Part shown: one piece after another, positions 19,197 through 28,180 of the stretch
Numbering within the stretch: position 1 is the stretch's first letter
How the letters are laid out: each line of letters begins with the position of its first letter
DNA from: CTSoil-075 sp964292325
Lineage (GTDB): Bacteria > Bacillota > Negativicutes > DSM-13327
Assembly: GCA_964292325.1 (NCBI GenBank)
Contig: CAXYVG010000019.1
Coordinates: 1 to 49,432, forward strand
Length of the DNA stretch: 49,432 nt
Reading direction: 5' to 3'
Position numbers and translations under genes: made by a program
The notes under the pieces: generated by a model
Told to the model about the DNA's origin: nothing
The model's input: only the letters and a program-made list of their open reading frames with translations
Database searches by the model: none

Positions 19197-20756
19197 TTAT
19201 TTCTTTGACTTATCTAATTGAATATGCAAAAACTCATCTAGGTTGTCCATTAAAATATCGACTAGCTTGGGATCAAAACTTTCACCACGTTCATCTTTGA
19301 TGTATTGAACAACTTTCTCAACATCCCAAGCCTTACGGTATACACGGTCACTTAGTAGCGCATCAAAAACATCTGCCAGTGAAGCAATGCGGGCATAAAT
19401 ATGAATATCATCGCCTTTTAACCCACGGGGGTATCCAGTACCGTTATATTTTTCATGATGTTGCAACGCGATGATCGCAGCCGCTTTTAATATCGTTCGG
19501 CTGGATGTTCTAAGCAATTCATAACCAATACCTACATGAGTATTCATGATCTCTCGTTCCTCATTGCTTAAACGTCCAGGATTCTGCAATATCGAATCTC
19601 TTATGGCTATTTTGCCAATATCATGCATCGATGAGCCCAATGTTACAATCTTTACTTCCTCTTCTGTCAGACCATATCGAGCAGCAAGGATTTCACAATA
19701 CTTAGCAACTCGTTGAATATGGTATCCTGTTTCATGAGAACGTGCTTCTACGACCTCGCCTAATTTGACCACGATCTCCCGTTGTGTTTCTTCAATTTCT
19801 TGTTGCAAATACACATTATCAAAAGCAATTGCAATATTAGAGCAAAATAAATCAACTAAATCACGATCGGTCTCGGACAACTCTTTCAATTCATCAATAT
19901 ATAAAAGCATCTCTGTGCCTGCCTTGCTTTGAAAGTATCCTACAAAGCAATCAGAGTAAAACTGACTAGTTTTACTGCGTAGCGTTTCATTTAAACGTTC
20001 CAGAATTTTTTCGCAAAAAATCCCATTCGATGATTGGTTCACACAATCAGAATATCTGCCTGTGCCAGAAAAAATAAAAAACTCATCCTCTCTTAACTCC
20101 GAAGCAAAAGAAGATACTTTACAACAAAATGCATCATTACGATAATTCATAAGAGCAATCATTTGATCCAGTACCCCATTCGCAAAAACTCTCATTGATT
20201 GCAACCTAAAAATACTGGCCGAAGCTTCAATTACCTTATGCAAACCTTGACGATTGGTATCAATAATCATGATATCACGGTAAGAGCGCAATGCCGTCGT
20301 AATCGTCGTATAGAGTTTGCCATAAGTTAGCTCTGTTTTTTCCTTATAATCATTAATATCATACTCACGAATCACCTTTTCTTCTGGAGCGGACCCTGGT
20401 TGTCCTGTCCTCAGAATAATTCGAACAAAGTTATTCTTAAGCTCTTCGCGAATATAACTAGCAACCCTTAGCCCACTATCAGGTGTTTCCATCACTACAT
20501 CCAGCAATATAACCGCAGTATCAGGATTCTGCATGATGACCTGCCTTGCCTCCTGTCCAGAGTAAGCACTTAAAAACTGAATTCCTCGACCATCAAAGGT
20601 AAACTCAGACAACACTATTTTCGTGATATTATGCACTTCATCATCATCATCAACAATGAGTACCTTCCACAATAAATTTTGTGTCCTTTTATGCTCTGCA
20701 GAATCCTCCTGTACTACAGCTAATTCATCAGCAAAAAGATCATCTTGCTTTTCCAT
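19197..20756 (-). CDS. Response regulator: receiver, DUF3369 and HD-GYP domain
   Basis: A 519-residue protein. The receiver (about 30-155) has its Asp at D86 (VILLDVVME). A DUF3369 GAF-like domain follows at about 175-335, then HD-GYP with HDIGKIAI and HHEKYNGTGYPRG. The catalytic residues look complete, so it is probably a c-di-GMP phosphodiesterase. Its start overlaps the last 17 bases of the PocR kinase gene, and this kinase/regulator order strongly suggests a cognate pair. REC-DUF3369-HD-GYP proteins are a known family, but what DUF3369 binds is not known. Confidence 0.92.
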   Translation of the reverse strand: MEKQDDLFADELAVVQEDSAEHKRTQNLLWKVLIVDDDDEVHNITKIVLSEFTFDGRGIQFLSAYSGQEARQVIMQNPDTAVILLDVVMETPDSGLRVASYIREELKNNFVRIILRTGQPGSAPEEKVIREYDINDYKEKTELTYGKLYTTITTALRSYRDIMIIDTNRQGLHKVIEASASIFRLQSMRVFANGVLDQMIALMNYRNDAFCCKVSSFASELREDEFFIFSGTGRYSDCVNQSSNGIFCEKILERLNETLRSKTSQFYSDCFVGYFQSKAGTEMLLYIDELKELSETDRDLVDLFCSNIAIAFDNVYLQQEIEETQREIVVKLGEVVEARSHETGYHIQRVAKYCEILAARYGLTEEEVKIVTLGSSMHDIGKIAIRDSILQNPGRLSNEEREIMNTHVGIGYELLRTSSRTILKAAAIIALQHHEKYNGTGYPRGLKGDDIHIYARIASLADVFDALLSDRVYRKAWDVEKVVQYIKDERGESFDPKLVDILMDNLDEFLHIQLDKSKK

Positions 20757-22230
20757 TATCCATCCCCCCCCATACCAGTGGAATATTCATTATAAATTTT
20801 GCACCTTGCCCAACTGCACTTTCGCAATGAATTGTTCCACCTAATTTTTGGGTGACAATGTTATAAATAATATGCAATCCCAAACCGGTTCCTCCTTGTG
20901 CACGACGCGTTGTAAAAAAAGGTTCAAATAAATGCTCTAGGTTTTCATCTGAAATACCTTTGCCATCATCAGCATAACTAAGCATCAATCTTTCTCCCAA
21001 GGCATAAGCCTCAATGGTAATATGACAAATTTGTTCTGGAATATAGGCATGAATCAACGTGTTCATTAGCAAGTTCGTAATGATCTGCGAAAATGCTCCC
21101 GGAAAGTTGTCCACTTCCAGATCCTCGTCACATCGGATGTCAACTTGATGTTTCATATGCTTTAGTTTGGGATGTAAACTCGTCAAAACGGCTGTAAAAC
21201 ATTCCAGTAAATTAAAATGGCAACGCACCTCACTGGATTGATCCACTGCAACTCGCTTAAAGCTTTTGATAATATCTGCAGCCCGATTCAGATTAGACAT
21301 AATGGCTCCACTTGCTTCCTTACAAGTACTAATAAACCTTTCAAAATCCGCTCGTTTCATCCCGCCAGATTGATACAGCACTTCCATCTCTCCAATTTTC
21401 TGTTCTAGATAAGAACCAGCTGTAACACCGATTCCTACAGGAGTATTAATTTCATGTGCCACACCAGCAACCAAGTCACCCAAGGCGGCCAAACGTTCTC
21501 GTTGTATCAGTTGCGACTCTGCTTCATGCAATGTGCGCAATGCCTCAGATAATTCAGAATTTGCCTGTTGCAATTCATGGGTACGTTCTTCAATCCGCTG
21601 CTCTAGTTGCTCATTTAATTTCATAAGTGATTGTTTCCAATATTGTTGTTCCACTCGATTCCGAAAATAATTAGACAACATCTGTCCTAAATAATCAAAA
21701 ATAGTTACCAGTCGTTCAATTTTTTCCCGACTATGCACATAACTCACGGAAAGCGCCGCCATTGCCTGCTTCTTATCCGCAACACCGATCTCATCCATAT
21801 ATGTACTAAATTTTGCTTGCATATCATCATCTGCTGGCTTTGCAAGAGCTTGTCCTCCAGCAACATTGCCAATACGTCGCCCTAAAAGCATAATTGGAGC
21901 AATAAAATCAAAAAAACCAGCATGACAAACATATACTTCTGGTCTTCTCTTTTTTTCTGCCTTTTTTCCTCGCCTAGCAGCTTCCTCTTTACAACGTGCC
22001 AGCCCAATGGGGCATGTACGAATATGCTGCTCACAGATTGAAGTAAAGTTAGAATATGGCATTACAGGAGAACCATCTGAGTCCGATAAGGTCGATGCAA
22101 TCCCAAACTCTTTTGACATACTATCAAATAAACATTTAAATATTTCTTTTTCTTCATCCGTCATCAAATACGATACTTTCAGTTTATCTTCTCCTAAAAA
22201 CTTTAACAGTTCATCATCACCATACATCAT
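20740..22230 (-). CDS. PocR-domain histidine kinase paired with the DUF3369 regulator
   Basis: A 496-residue soluble kinase. The PocR domain at about 20-170 carries conserved Cys/His positions (CEQHIRTCPIGLARC, VCHAG). A coiled coil (about 195-245) leads to the kinase core with GVAHEINTPVG and the ATP site DDGKGI and GGTGLGLHIIYNIV. The ATG at 22230 (or 22227) follows AGGTGG; a GTG four codons upstream is unlikely because it lies in the ribosome site. It overlaps the downstream response regulator by 17 bp. The closest paralogue in the window is the PAS-containing PocR kinase at 14228-16306. The Cys-rich segment may bind a metal or cofactor, which is inference. Confidence 0.9.
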   Translation of the reverse strand: MMYGDDELLKFLGEDKLKVSYLMTDEEKEIFKCLFDSMSKEFGIASTLSDSDGSPVMPYSNFTSICEQHIRTCPIGLARCKEEAARRGKKAEKKRRPEVYVCHAGFFDFIAPIMLLGRRIGNVAGGQALAKPADDDMQAKFSTYMDEIGVADKKQAMAALSVSYVHSREKIERLVTIFDYLGQMLSNYFRNRVEQQYWKQSLMKLNEQLEQRIEERTHELQQANSELSEALRTLHEAESQLIQRERLAALGDLVAGVAHEINTPVGIGVTAGSYLEQKIGEMEVLYQSGGMKRADFERFISTCKEASGAIMSNLNRAADIIKSFKRVAVDQSSEVRCHFNLLECFTAVLTSLHPKLKHMKHQVDIRCDEDLEVDNFPGAFSQIITNLLMNTLIHAYIPEQICHITIEAYALGERLMLSYADDGKGISDENLEHLFEPFFTTRRAQGGTGLGLHIIYNIVTQKLGGTIHCESAVGQGAKFIMNIPLVWGGMDNGKAR

Positions 22231-22413
22231 TTTTACCACCACCTAATGATTTAATACAAATCGATAATTCTATAACTAATGCTGTTCTATCGTTTTTTTA
22301 ATATATAGAATCAATTCCCTAATATTGCTATAATTCCTGCTCTCTTTTCTAATAATGTTGTATTTTGTCGGTGCTTTTCATTAGATCCAACGACACGATG
22401 GCAGGAGATAAAG

Positions 22414-22458
22414 AATGGCCTGAACCTTCATATGCCCCAAAGGTTCAGACCATTTTTG
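22414..22458 (-). terminator. Terminator of the chemoreceptor gene
   Basis: AATGGCCTGAACCTT (22414-22428) pairs with 22440-22454 (one G-T pair), leaving an 11-nt loop. It lies just after the chemoreceptor stop codon and can work in both directions. Confidence 0.7.
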
Positions 22459-22483
22459 ACTTTCTATCATGCTGACATCGAGA

Positions 22484-24520
22484 TTACACTCGAAATTGAT
22501 TGACAAGCACTTTTAATTCCTCAGATATATCGGAAACCATTTTACTTAAAGCAGCCATTTCTTCAGTAGAAGCAGATTGCTCCTCTGATGCAGCCGCAAC
22601 TTCTTGGGACGCTGCTGCAGTCTCCTCAACAATAGCTGCCACCTCCACCAAATCAGCTTGGAGAATGACCGTATCATCTGCTAATACCTGTAGACATTCT
22701 TTTAGACTGCTAATATTTTTCTCAGATTGTGAAATAGAACTGAGTACTGCATTCATGGATTGACCACTTGTCTCAATATTATTGACCTGCAAATCAACTT
22801 GATCCAAATTACTCTCCATCGTTCGAACAGTAACGGAAGTCTCAGCCTGAATATCTCGAATAAGATCGCCGATCTGTTGGGCGGCCCGTGCTGATTCCTC
22901 TGCTAATTTTCGTACTTCTTCCGCAACTACAGCAAAGCCTCTTCCTTGCTCTCCTGCACGTGCCGCTTCAATGGCTGCATTGAGAGCCAACAAGTTTGTC
23001 TGACCTGCAATTCCTGTGATGATACCTACAATGCTACCAATCTCTTGGGATCGGCGTCCTAAATTCTGTATAGACTCAGTCGCAAAATTTACAGTACTAC
23101 GTACCATTCCCAGTTGTTCAATCGCCCCTTTTAAGGTTTCAATACCTTCGGTGGCGACTGTCGAAGTTTGTGTAGCCCCTTCAAGAGTAGCACTAGCCTC
23201 ACGCAACCCAGTCTGAACCTGATTTTGATTCGAATTTATTTTGTCTTTGACATGGGTAATTTTTTTAGTTTGCTCGGTTACACCTTCTGCGATTTGCCCG
23301 ATCGCAGCAGCGACTTGTCCTGCAGTTTGACCAATTAAATCAGCGCCATTTGACAAAGCACTTGAATCATCAGCTACTCGTTGGGAGGCACTAGACATTT
23401 TTGTAACCATATCAGCGAGACTTCTACGCATATCAGAAAAACCATTCTCCAATTGTCCAATTTCATCGTGAGAGGAAATCTTACTATCCGTCTTGCGCAA
23501 ATCACCATTCGCAAGACGGATACATTCGTCACGTAAAAGTGCTATCGGAGTAGCAATACGTCCACTCAAAATGATCACAAAAATTAGGGCTATGAGAATA
23601 CAAATCACGGATGTAACTAACATAGCCTTCATCAAATGATCTACTTCTTGATTTGCTTCCGTTTCCGGCGCCATAATCATCATAAACCAACGTTGACCAC
23701 CAACTAAGTCAATGGGCGTTATCGTGCCAATCCGTGTAATCCCATCTACAAAGGTATATTGCCCACGTACCGGTTTTCCAGAATCCACCGCGCTTTTAAA
23801 TAAGTTTACCAGGCGACCATCCATTTCATTCTCTTTTAGTTTTAATTCAGGATTGATTTTTTTATCAGCAAAGCTCAGCTTGCCGATCAATTCAGGCGCG
23901 TGCGGATGCATGATAACAACTCCTGAAGAATCGAGAACTAATCCATAGCCAGTGTCTTTAAACGTTATTTCTTTAATCAGTTCCAACAATCTGTCCATAG
24001 AAATCGATCCTGTTAAAACACCTGTTAAATTTCCTTCAAAGAAAATAGGTACCGCCACATTGATACCACTTTTCCCAGTTGTCCGACTCGTAAGGATATC
24101 GGAAACAGCTGGTTTTTTAGTTGCGATTACTTTTTTAAAATAATCCCTGTCCCTAAGGTCAACCGTACTACCATCAGGTCGCAGGGCTGTCCCGTTAGGA
24201 TAGATATACGTTATGTTTTCCAAATAATCCAGCTGTTTTTGGCAGTCATTGAGTGCAATCAGTAGCGACTGAGCATCCGTAGGATTATAGATACGCCGAA
24301 TGCTGGCAAAGGACTGTAATTGAGTTTTTGCACTATAAATATATCCCTGCACACGATGACTATAATCAGATCCCATTGCTAGAGCAGCTTCATCCACACT
24401 CTGCCTGAGGGCCTGCTGAGACAAATAATAACCTATCCCCGATAATAGCAACAACGAAGCAATTATAAACGGTAACAAAATCAATAGTAATTTTTTCTTT
24501 ATGCTGGTGATTTTCATCAT
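22484..24520 (-). CDS. Methyl-accepting chemotaxis protein with dCache sensor
   Basis: A 678-residue chemoreceptor: membrane helix at about 9-31, periplasmic dCache domain at about 35-285 (with DRDYFKKVIATKKPAVSD), second helix at about 298-320, HAMP, then the cytoplasmic signalling coiled coil. The kinase-contact hairpin is present (EQGRGFAVVAEEVRKLAEES). dCache receptors mostly bind amino acids or other small organic compounds. The GGAG ribosome site stands before ATGs at 24520 and 24517; a GTG at 24526 is less likely. It follows the STAS gene by about 40 bp, so it may share the partner-switching transcript. Confidence 0.93.
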   Translation of the reverse strand: MMKITSIKKKLLLILLPFIIASLLLLSGIGYYLSQQALRQSVDEAALAMGSDYSHRVQGYIYSAKTQLQSFASIRRIYNPTDAQSLLIALNDCQKQLDYLENITYIYPNGTALRPDGSTVDLRDRDYFKKVIATKKPAVSDILTSRTTGKSGINVAVPIFFEGNLTGVLTGSISMDRLLELIKEITFKDTGYGLVLDSSGVVIMHPHAPELIGKLSFADKKINPELKLKENEMDGRLVNLFKSAVDSGKPVRGQYTFVDGITRIGTITPIDLVGGQRWFMMIMAPETEANQEVDHLMKAMLVTSVICILIALIFVIILSGRIATPIALLRDECIRLANGDLRKTDSKISSHDEIGQLENGFSDMRRSLADMVTKMSSASQRVADDSSALSNGADLIGQTAGQVAAAIGQIAEGVTEQTKKITHVKDKINSNQNQVQTGLREASATLEGATQTSTVATEGIETLKGAIEQLGMVRSTVNFATESIQNLGRRSQEIGSIVGIITGIAGQTNLLALNAAIEAARAGEQGRGFAVVAEEVRKLAEESARAAQQIGDLIRDIQAETSVTVRTMESNLDQVDLQVNNIETSGQSMNAVLSSISQSEKNISSLKECLQVLADDTVILQADLVEVAAIVEETAAASQEVAAASEEQSASTEEMAALSKMVSDISEELKVLVNQFRV

Positions 24521-24556
24521 ATACACTCCATTTCCTATTGGATACTAGAATATTCT

Positions 24557-24970
24557 CTAATAGCTAGTCAATGTCATCTTCGATTGATAACCATTCTTCA
24601 ATGCCTGCCAAGCTTCCTCCTGATTTGAAGCAACGGGGAAAATGTAGTCAAATTTTGCCATTTTAAAGATATCTTGTAAAAACTTTTTATTTACAGCAAA
24701 AGCAACCTGCCCGCCTGCAGCCTGAACTTTTTTCGCAAAAGTAATGAGTACGCCAAGTCCCGTACTATCGACTTTCTCCAAATCATTAACATCCACCACA
24801 TACTGTTGCTTATCTTTCACCTCTTTGACCAATTGTTGTGAAAAGGTATCGGAAGTTTCATAAACCATCCTTCCCTTAAGACTAACAATTAAATATTCTC
24901 TAGAAGAAGCATCAGTAACAGTAACATACTTGTCATTCAATACCGCCTTCCCTCTCTCATTGCTCATCAT
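24557..24970 (-). CDS. STAS-domain anti-sigma factor antagonist (RsbV/SpoIIAA type)
   Basis: A 137-residue single STAS domain. The phosphorylation-site motif DSTGLG (in VDSTGLGVLITFAKK) is intact; in this family the serine is phosphorylated by the partner kinase and cleared by a PP2C phosphatase. The gene overlaps the kinase gene upstream by 14 bp, with GGAGG before its two ATGs (24970, 24967). Kinase and phosphatase genes are both adjacent, so this is the middle switch of a complete partner-switching set. The final target (a sigma factor, diguanylate cyclase or other protein) is not in the window. Confidence 0.9.
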   Translation of the reverse strand: MMSNERGKAVLNDKYVTVTDASSREYLIVSLKGRMVYETSDTFSQQLVKEVKDKQQYVVDVNDLEKVDSTGLGVLITFAKKVQAAGGQVAFAVNKKFLQDIFKMAKFDYIFPVASNQEEAWQALKNGYQSKMTLTSY

Positions 24971-25400
24971 ATTTTCCTCCTAAATTCTTACGCATTATAA
25001 ATACATGCCTTTTGTCAGCTGCAAACTCTGAATGTATTTCATCCATATATTCTTGAATGAACAGTAACCCCCGCCCTGATACCCCCATGACAAATTCCTC
25101 ACAGGTTTTATTATTGACTTTTTCTTGCCAATCATCAGGTAAGCCCCTACCTTCATCGAGAACCTTTATTTCTAAGCATTCATCACTAGCTATCAGCTGT
25201 ATTTCTATACTTGACATTTTTTCTTTATTAAGACCTTCCGATACACGCATAGCATTTATAAGTGCCTCGCGTACAGCAAAACTCACCTGCTCCGGTGTAT
25301 CAACACCTATAATTTTAAGTGCGCCTTCTACAGATATATCCACAAATTCCAGCCATTTTCTTTCGGCTGGTATTACTATCTTTACCCCTGGTTCTCCCAT
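24957..25400 (-). CDS. Anti-sigma-type serine kinase, HATPase (RsbW/SpoIIAB-like)
   Basis: A 147-residue GHKL ATPase of the RsbW type. It has the N-box (AVREALINAM) and the G1 box (DEGRGLPDDW), and ends with a short glycine-containing G2 region (VSGRGLLFIQEYMDEI). Proteins of this form bind a target when the STAS partner is phosphorylated, and phosphorylate the STAS serine. It overlaps the upstream phosphatase gene by 19 bp and the downstream STAS gene by 14 bp, so all three are translated together. No sigma factor gene is present beside it. Confidence 0.88.
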   Translation of the reverse strand: MGEPGVKIVIPAERKWLEFVDISVEGALKIIGVDTPEQVSFAVREALINAMRVSEGLNKEKMSSIEIQLIASDECLEIKVLDEGRGLPDDWQEKVNNKTCEEFVMGVSGRGLLFIQEYMDEIHSEFAADKRHVFIMRKNLGGKYDEQ

Positions 25401-26626
25401 TGTCCCCCTCCTATTGGTATTTCCTGCTGTTCACAGTTTTTTTGACCAAAAAGTTCTAGACAAACTAGAGAAACATCGTCACTACGAGGTAGCAATTCAA
25501 TAAAACTTGAAAAATTTTCAATAATCGTACTTGCATCGCTAGTTGATTTTCCATAAACCTTCAAATAGTTCAATAAGTAGTCCATACTCAAACTCTTATC
25601 CACAAATAATTCATCGACTCCGTCAGAATATACTAAAATCCTCGCTTTGCAGTCATAATGAACCGTTTCACTCATAATCGGCAACATTTCGAAAATTCCT
25701 AGCGGTGGAGACCCCTCCTCTAACCAGCGAATATCTTGATGTTCTTCTACAAGCACTGCTGGCGGACCTCCCGCATTGACATATTCAATCGTTTGCGCCC
25801 GAGTATCCACGATCATATAAAAAGCTGCGCAATTATATTCCATATAAGATAATTGTTCATTAAATTTAACCATAATTTTATTTAACTGTTCTATTAGGCC
25901 CTTTGCAGTCCGTTCTGTCTTCACCAACTCAGGAATAATGGACCGTAAGTACATACAAATCATTGAAGTTGCCGTTCCATGCCCCATAACGTCAAACAAG
26001 ATCATTCCATACTTTCCATCTGAGGTTGTATTCCAATAATAAAAATCTCCACCAAGGAAAGTAATTGGCAAATAACATCCACTAATACTGATCTCTTCGT
26101 TAATCAATGCAGTAGGCAACATATGTTTTTGCAGTTGCTGAGCCACCCGTAAATCATGTACCAGTTCATGATTATACTGTTCTAATTTTTTTTCCCGTTC
26201 CCGACTTTGCTCCATTTCTGCCTTTAGCTTCAGTGCTACTTTGATCCGAGCTAACACAAGTACTGGATTGAAAGGTTTCGTGATATAATCCAAAATTCCA
26301 GCCTGAAAAGCTTCATGCTGTGTCTCACTATCTTCTGAAGCAGTGATCATAATAACTGGAACATCATATAGTCTTGGTTCTCGTTTAATTCGTCTGCATA
26401 ACTCGATCCCGTCAATTCCTGGCATAACTAGGGCTGTGATGACAATATCTACAGAGTTCTCCTCGTAGGTTGTGGTTGTATTACCACCAACACCAAGCAT
26501 CTCCAATGCTACTACGGCGTTATGGGCTACACGAATCTCAGTATACCCCTCACTTTTTAGGATGTCGACAAGAACCCTAGTACTCATTTCACTACTTTCC
26601 ACAATGAGAAATTTACGGTTTATCAT
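25382..26626 (-). CDS. PP2C/SpoIIE phosphatase with a degenerate receiver domain
   Basis: A 414-residue protein: receiver-like domain (about 1-130), coiled coil (about 135-170) and SpoIIE/PP2C phosphatase (about 180-395). The metal-binding aspartates are seen in GGDFYYW, FDVMGHG and YSDGVDE. The receiver lacks its phospho-acceptor: where homologues have LLDxxMP this protein reads ITALVMP, so Ala replaces Asp, and the acidic pair near the N-terminus is ES. Phosphorylation therefore cannot be the usual switch. The ATG at 26626 follows GGGAGG. Its role would be to dephosphorylate the STAS protein encoded two genes downstream. Confidence 0.9.
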   Translation of the reverse strand: MINRKFLIVESSEMSTRVLVDILKSEGYTEIRVAHNAVVALEMLGVGGNTTTTYEENSVDIVITALVMPGIDGIELCRRIKREPRLYDVPVIMITASEDSETQHEAFQAGILDYITKPFNPVLVLARIKVALKLKAEMEQSREREKKLEQYNHELVHDLRVAQQLQKHMLPTALINEEISISGCYLPITFLGGDFYYWNTTSDGKYGMILFDVMGHGTATSMICMYLRSIIPELVKTERTAKGLIEQLNKIMVKFNEQLSYMEYNCAAFYMIVDTRAQTIEYVNAGGPPAVLVEEHQDIRWLEEGSPPLGIFEMLPIMSETVHYDCKARILVYSDGVDELFVDKSLSMDYLLNYLKVYGKSTSDASTIIENFSSFIELLPRSDDVSLVCLELFGQKNCEQQEIPIGGGQWENQG

Positions 26627-26734
26627 AGTACCTCCCTTTCGAGACAGTAAAAATACATTTTTATACACCGCTATCTTTAATCATTCTTATACTCAGCAAT
26701 ATAAGATAATCACTTACTTATTATTTATACCATA

Positions 26735-27964
26735 TCAAGAATGGTTCAACTCTTCTTCAAAATTTACAACCCATTTGATGGCTTCATTGTGAAGTTCAGC
26801 AATTTTCATTAATTCAACTCCCAAAATTCGGGACTTATTTGCAACTTGTTTCCAATTTCCCTTCTCACATTCCAAAATTAGTTGATAACTTTGACACAAT
26901 ACTGTATCATCATTTTTTCCTAGCAACGTATTACTGATTTCCTCTGAAAGTTGCATCTCCTGTAAAATAATCTCCATGGGAGACCCTAACAAAATATCCA
27001 GATTCGAGAGGATACCCACTGTGATATACTCGGCACTCTTATTCATAATGCCCATGACGCTAGTGAAAGCTTCCAAAAACTTAGCTCTAATCATACTCAT
27101 AGTAATGACTTCATTGTATTTTTTATCTGCTTGCTTACGTAGCGCCGTTATATAGCACCACTTTTTTACATCAGCGATTCCGAGCCTAATCAATGCGTGC
27201 TTAACCGTCTTAATCCTAGTACCTCGACTGAAATAGGAAGAATTAACAATTCGCAAAATTTCATATGAAAAGGCTGGATCCATTTCAATAATTTCTGCAA
27301 TTTTGCCAAAATCAAGTTTTTCATCATTTACCGCACTCATTAAGCGAACCTGATTCAATTTACTTGGATGTATTGTATTAGAAGAAATAATTTCTGGTTT
27401 AGAAAAAAAATACCCCTGAAAATATGTATAGCCCCATTGTATGGCTTTTTTATAATCCGCATGGTTTTCCACTTTTTCCGCTAAAAACTTTATTTCTCCA
27501 TTTTTAAATTTTCTTATTATACTCACTTTTTCCTGTTCTGACCTAGCCTGAAAATCAACTTTAACAATATCAGCTAACTTTAGTAATGGAGTAAAGCCAG
27601 ATTTAAAGACAAAATCACCAACTGCGACCATATAACCCAAAGATTTAATACGCGTACAGGCTTTGACAATTTCTTCTATTGCCGTATCGGTTTCCATTAC
27701 TTCAACCACTAAGTATTCAGGAGGAAATAATGTAGCAATATCCATTGTCAAAAAACTTTCCGTAAAATTTATAAATGTTTTTTTACCCCCAGTTGTCGAT
27801 TCCAGGTTTGTGGACAAAAATTTTCCAGCAATTACGCTTGAAGTCGCTAAATCTCCATTTACGCAGGAATAAGACTCTTCTCCCGCTTCCCTGTATAATA
27901 ATTTGTAGCCATACACTTCTCCATTGATTTCAAAAATAGGTTGCCGAGCAATAAACATATTCAT
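26735..27964 (-). CDS. EAL-HDOD signalling protein, copy A (YuxH family)
   Basis: A 409-residue cytoplasmic protein with an N-terminal EAL-like domain (about 1-200; start FIARQPIFEINGEVYGYKLL) and a C-terminal HDOD domain (about 205-395). The EAL signature reads EVM and the DDF motif reads GDF, so c-di-GMP hydrolysis is unlikely. The family is thought to act by binding c-di-GMP or partner proteins. The ATG at 27964 follows GAGGG and matches the conserved family start; longer upstream reading runs into a terminator hairpin. It is about 110 bp before the PP2C gene, possibly the same transcript. It is a paralogue of the next gene, with exactly the same length. Confidence 0.88.
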   Translation of the reverse strand: MNMFIARQPIFEINGEVYGYKLLYREAGEESYSCVNGDLATSSVIAGKFLSTNLESTTGGKKTFINFTESFLTMDIATLFPPEYLVVEVMETDTAIEEIVKACTRIKSLGYMVAVGDFVFKSGFTPLLKLADIVKVDFQARSEQEKVSIIRKFKNGEIKFLAEKVENHADYKKAIQWGYTYFQGYFFSKPEIISSNTIHPSKLNQVRLMSAVNDEKLDFGKIAEIIEMDPAFSYEILRIVNSSYFSRGTRIKTVKHALIRLGIADVKKWCYITALRKQADKKYNEVITMSMIRAKFLEAFTSVMGIMNKSAEYITVGILSNLDILLGSPMEIILQEMQLSEEISNTLLGKNDDTVLCQSYQLILECEKGNWKQVANKSRILGVELMKIAELHNEAIKWVVNFEEELNHS

Positions 27965-28005
27965 AATAATACCCTCAATCCTGTTTATTGAATATTTATC
28001 CGTAC

Positions 28006-28048
28006 TAAAAAATGTCAGGCTACATTCATCATACAATGCAACCTGACA
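28006..28048 (-). terminator. Terminator after EAL-HDOD copy B
   Basis: A 14-bp stem (with wobble pairs) TGTCAGG...CCTGACA at 28012-28047 with an 8-nt loop, followed leftward by T6. It separates the two paralogous transcripts. Confidence 0.75.
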
Positions 28049-28180
28049 ATCATAGATGAACCATCCTTAGACCCATAGTTTTACGCCTCTGCCTTTCGAC
28101 AAATCCACCTATTTAATTACACATTATTCCAATATTCTATCATAGACATTGCTACCCGTCAATAAACCCTCATCTCATGA

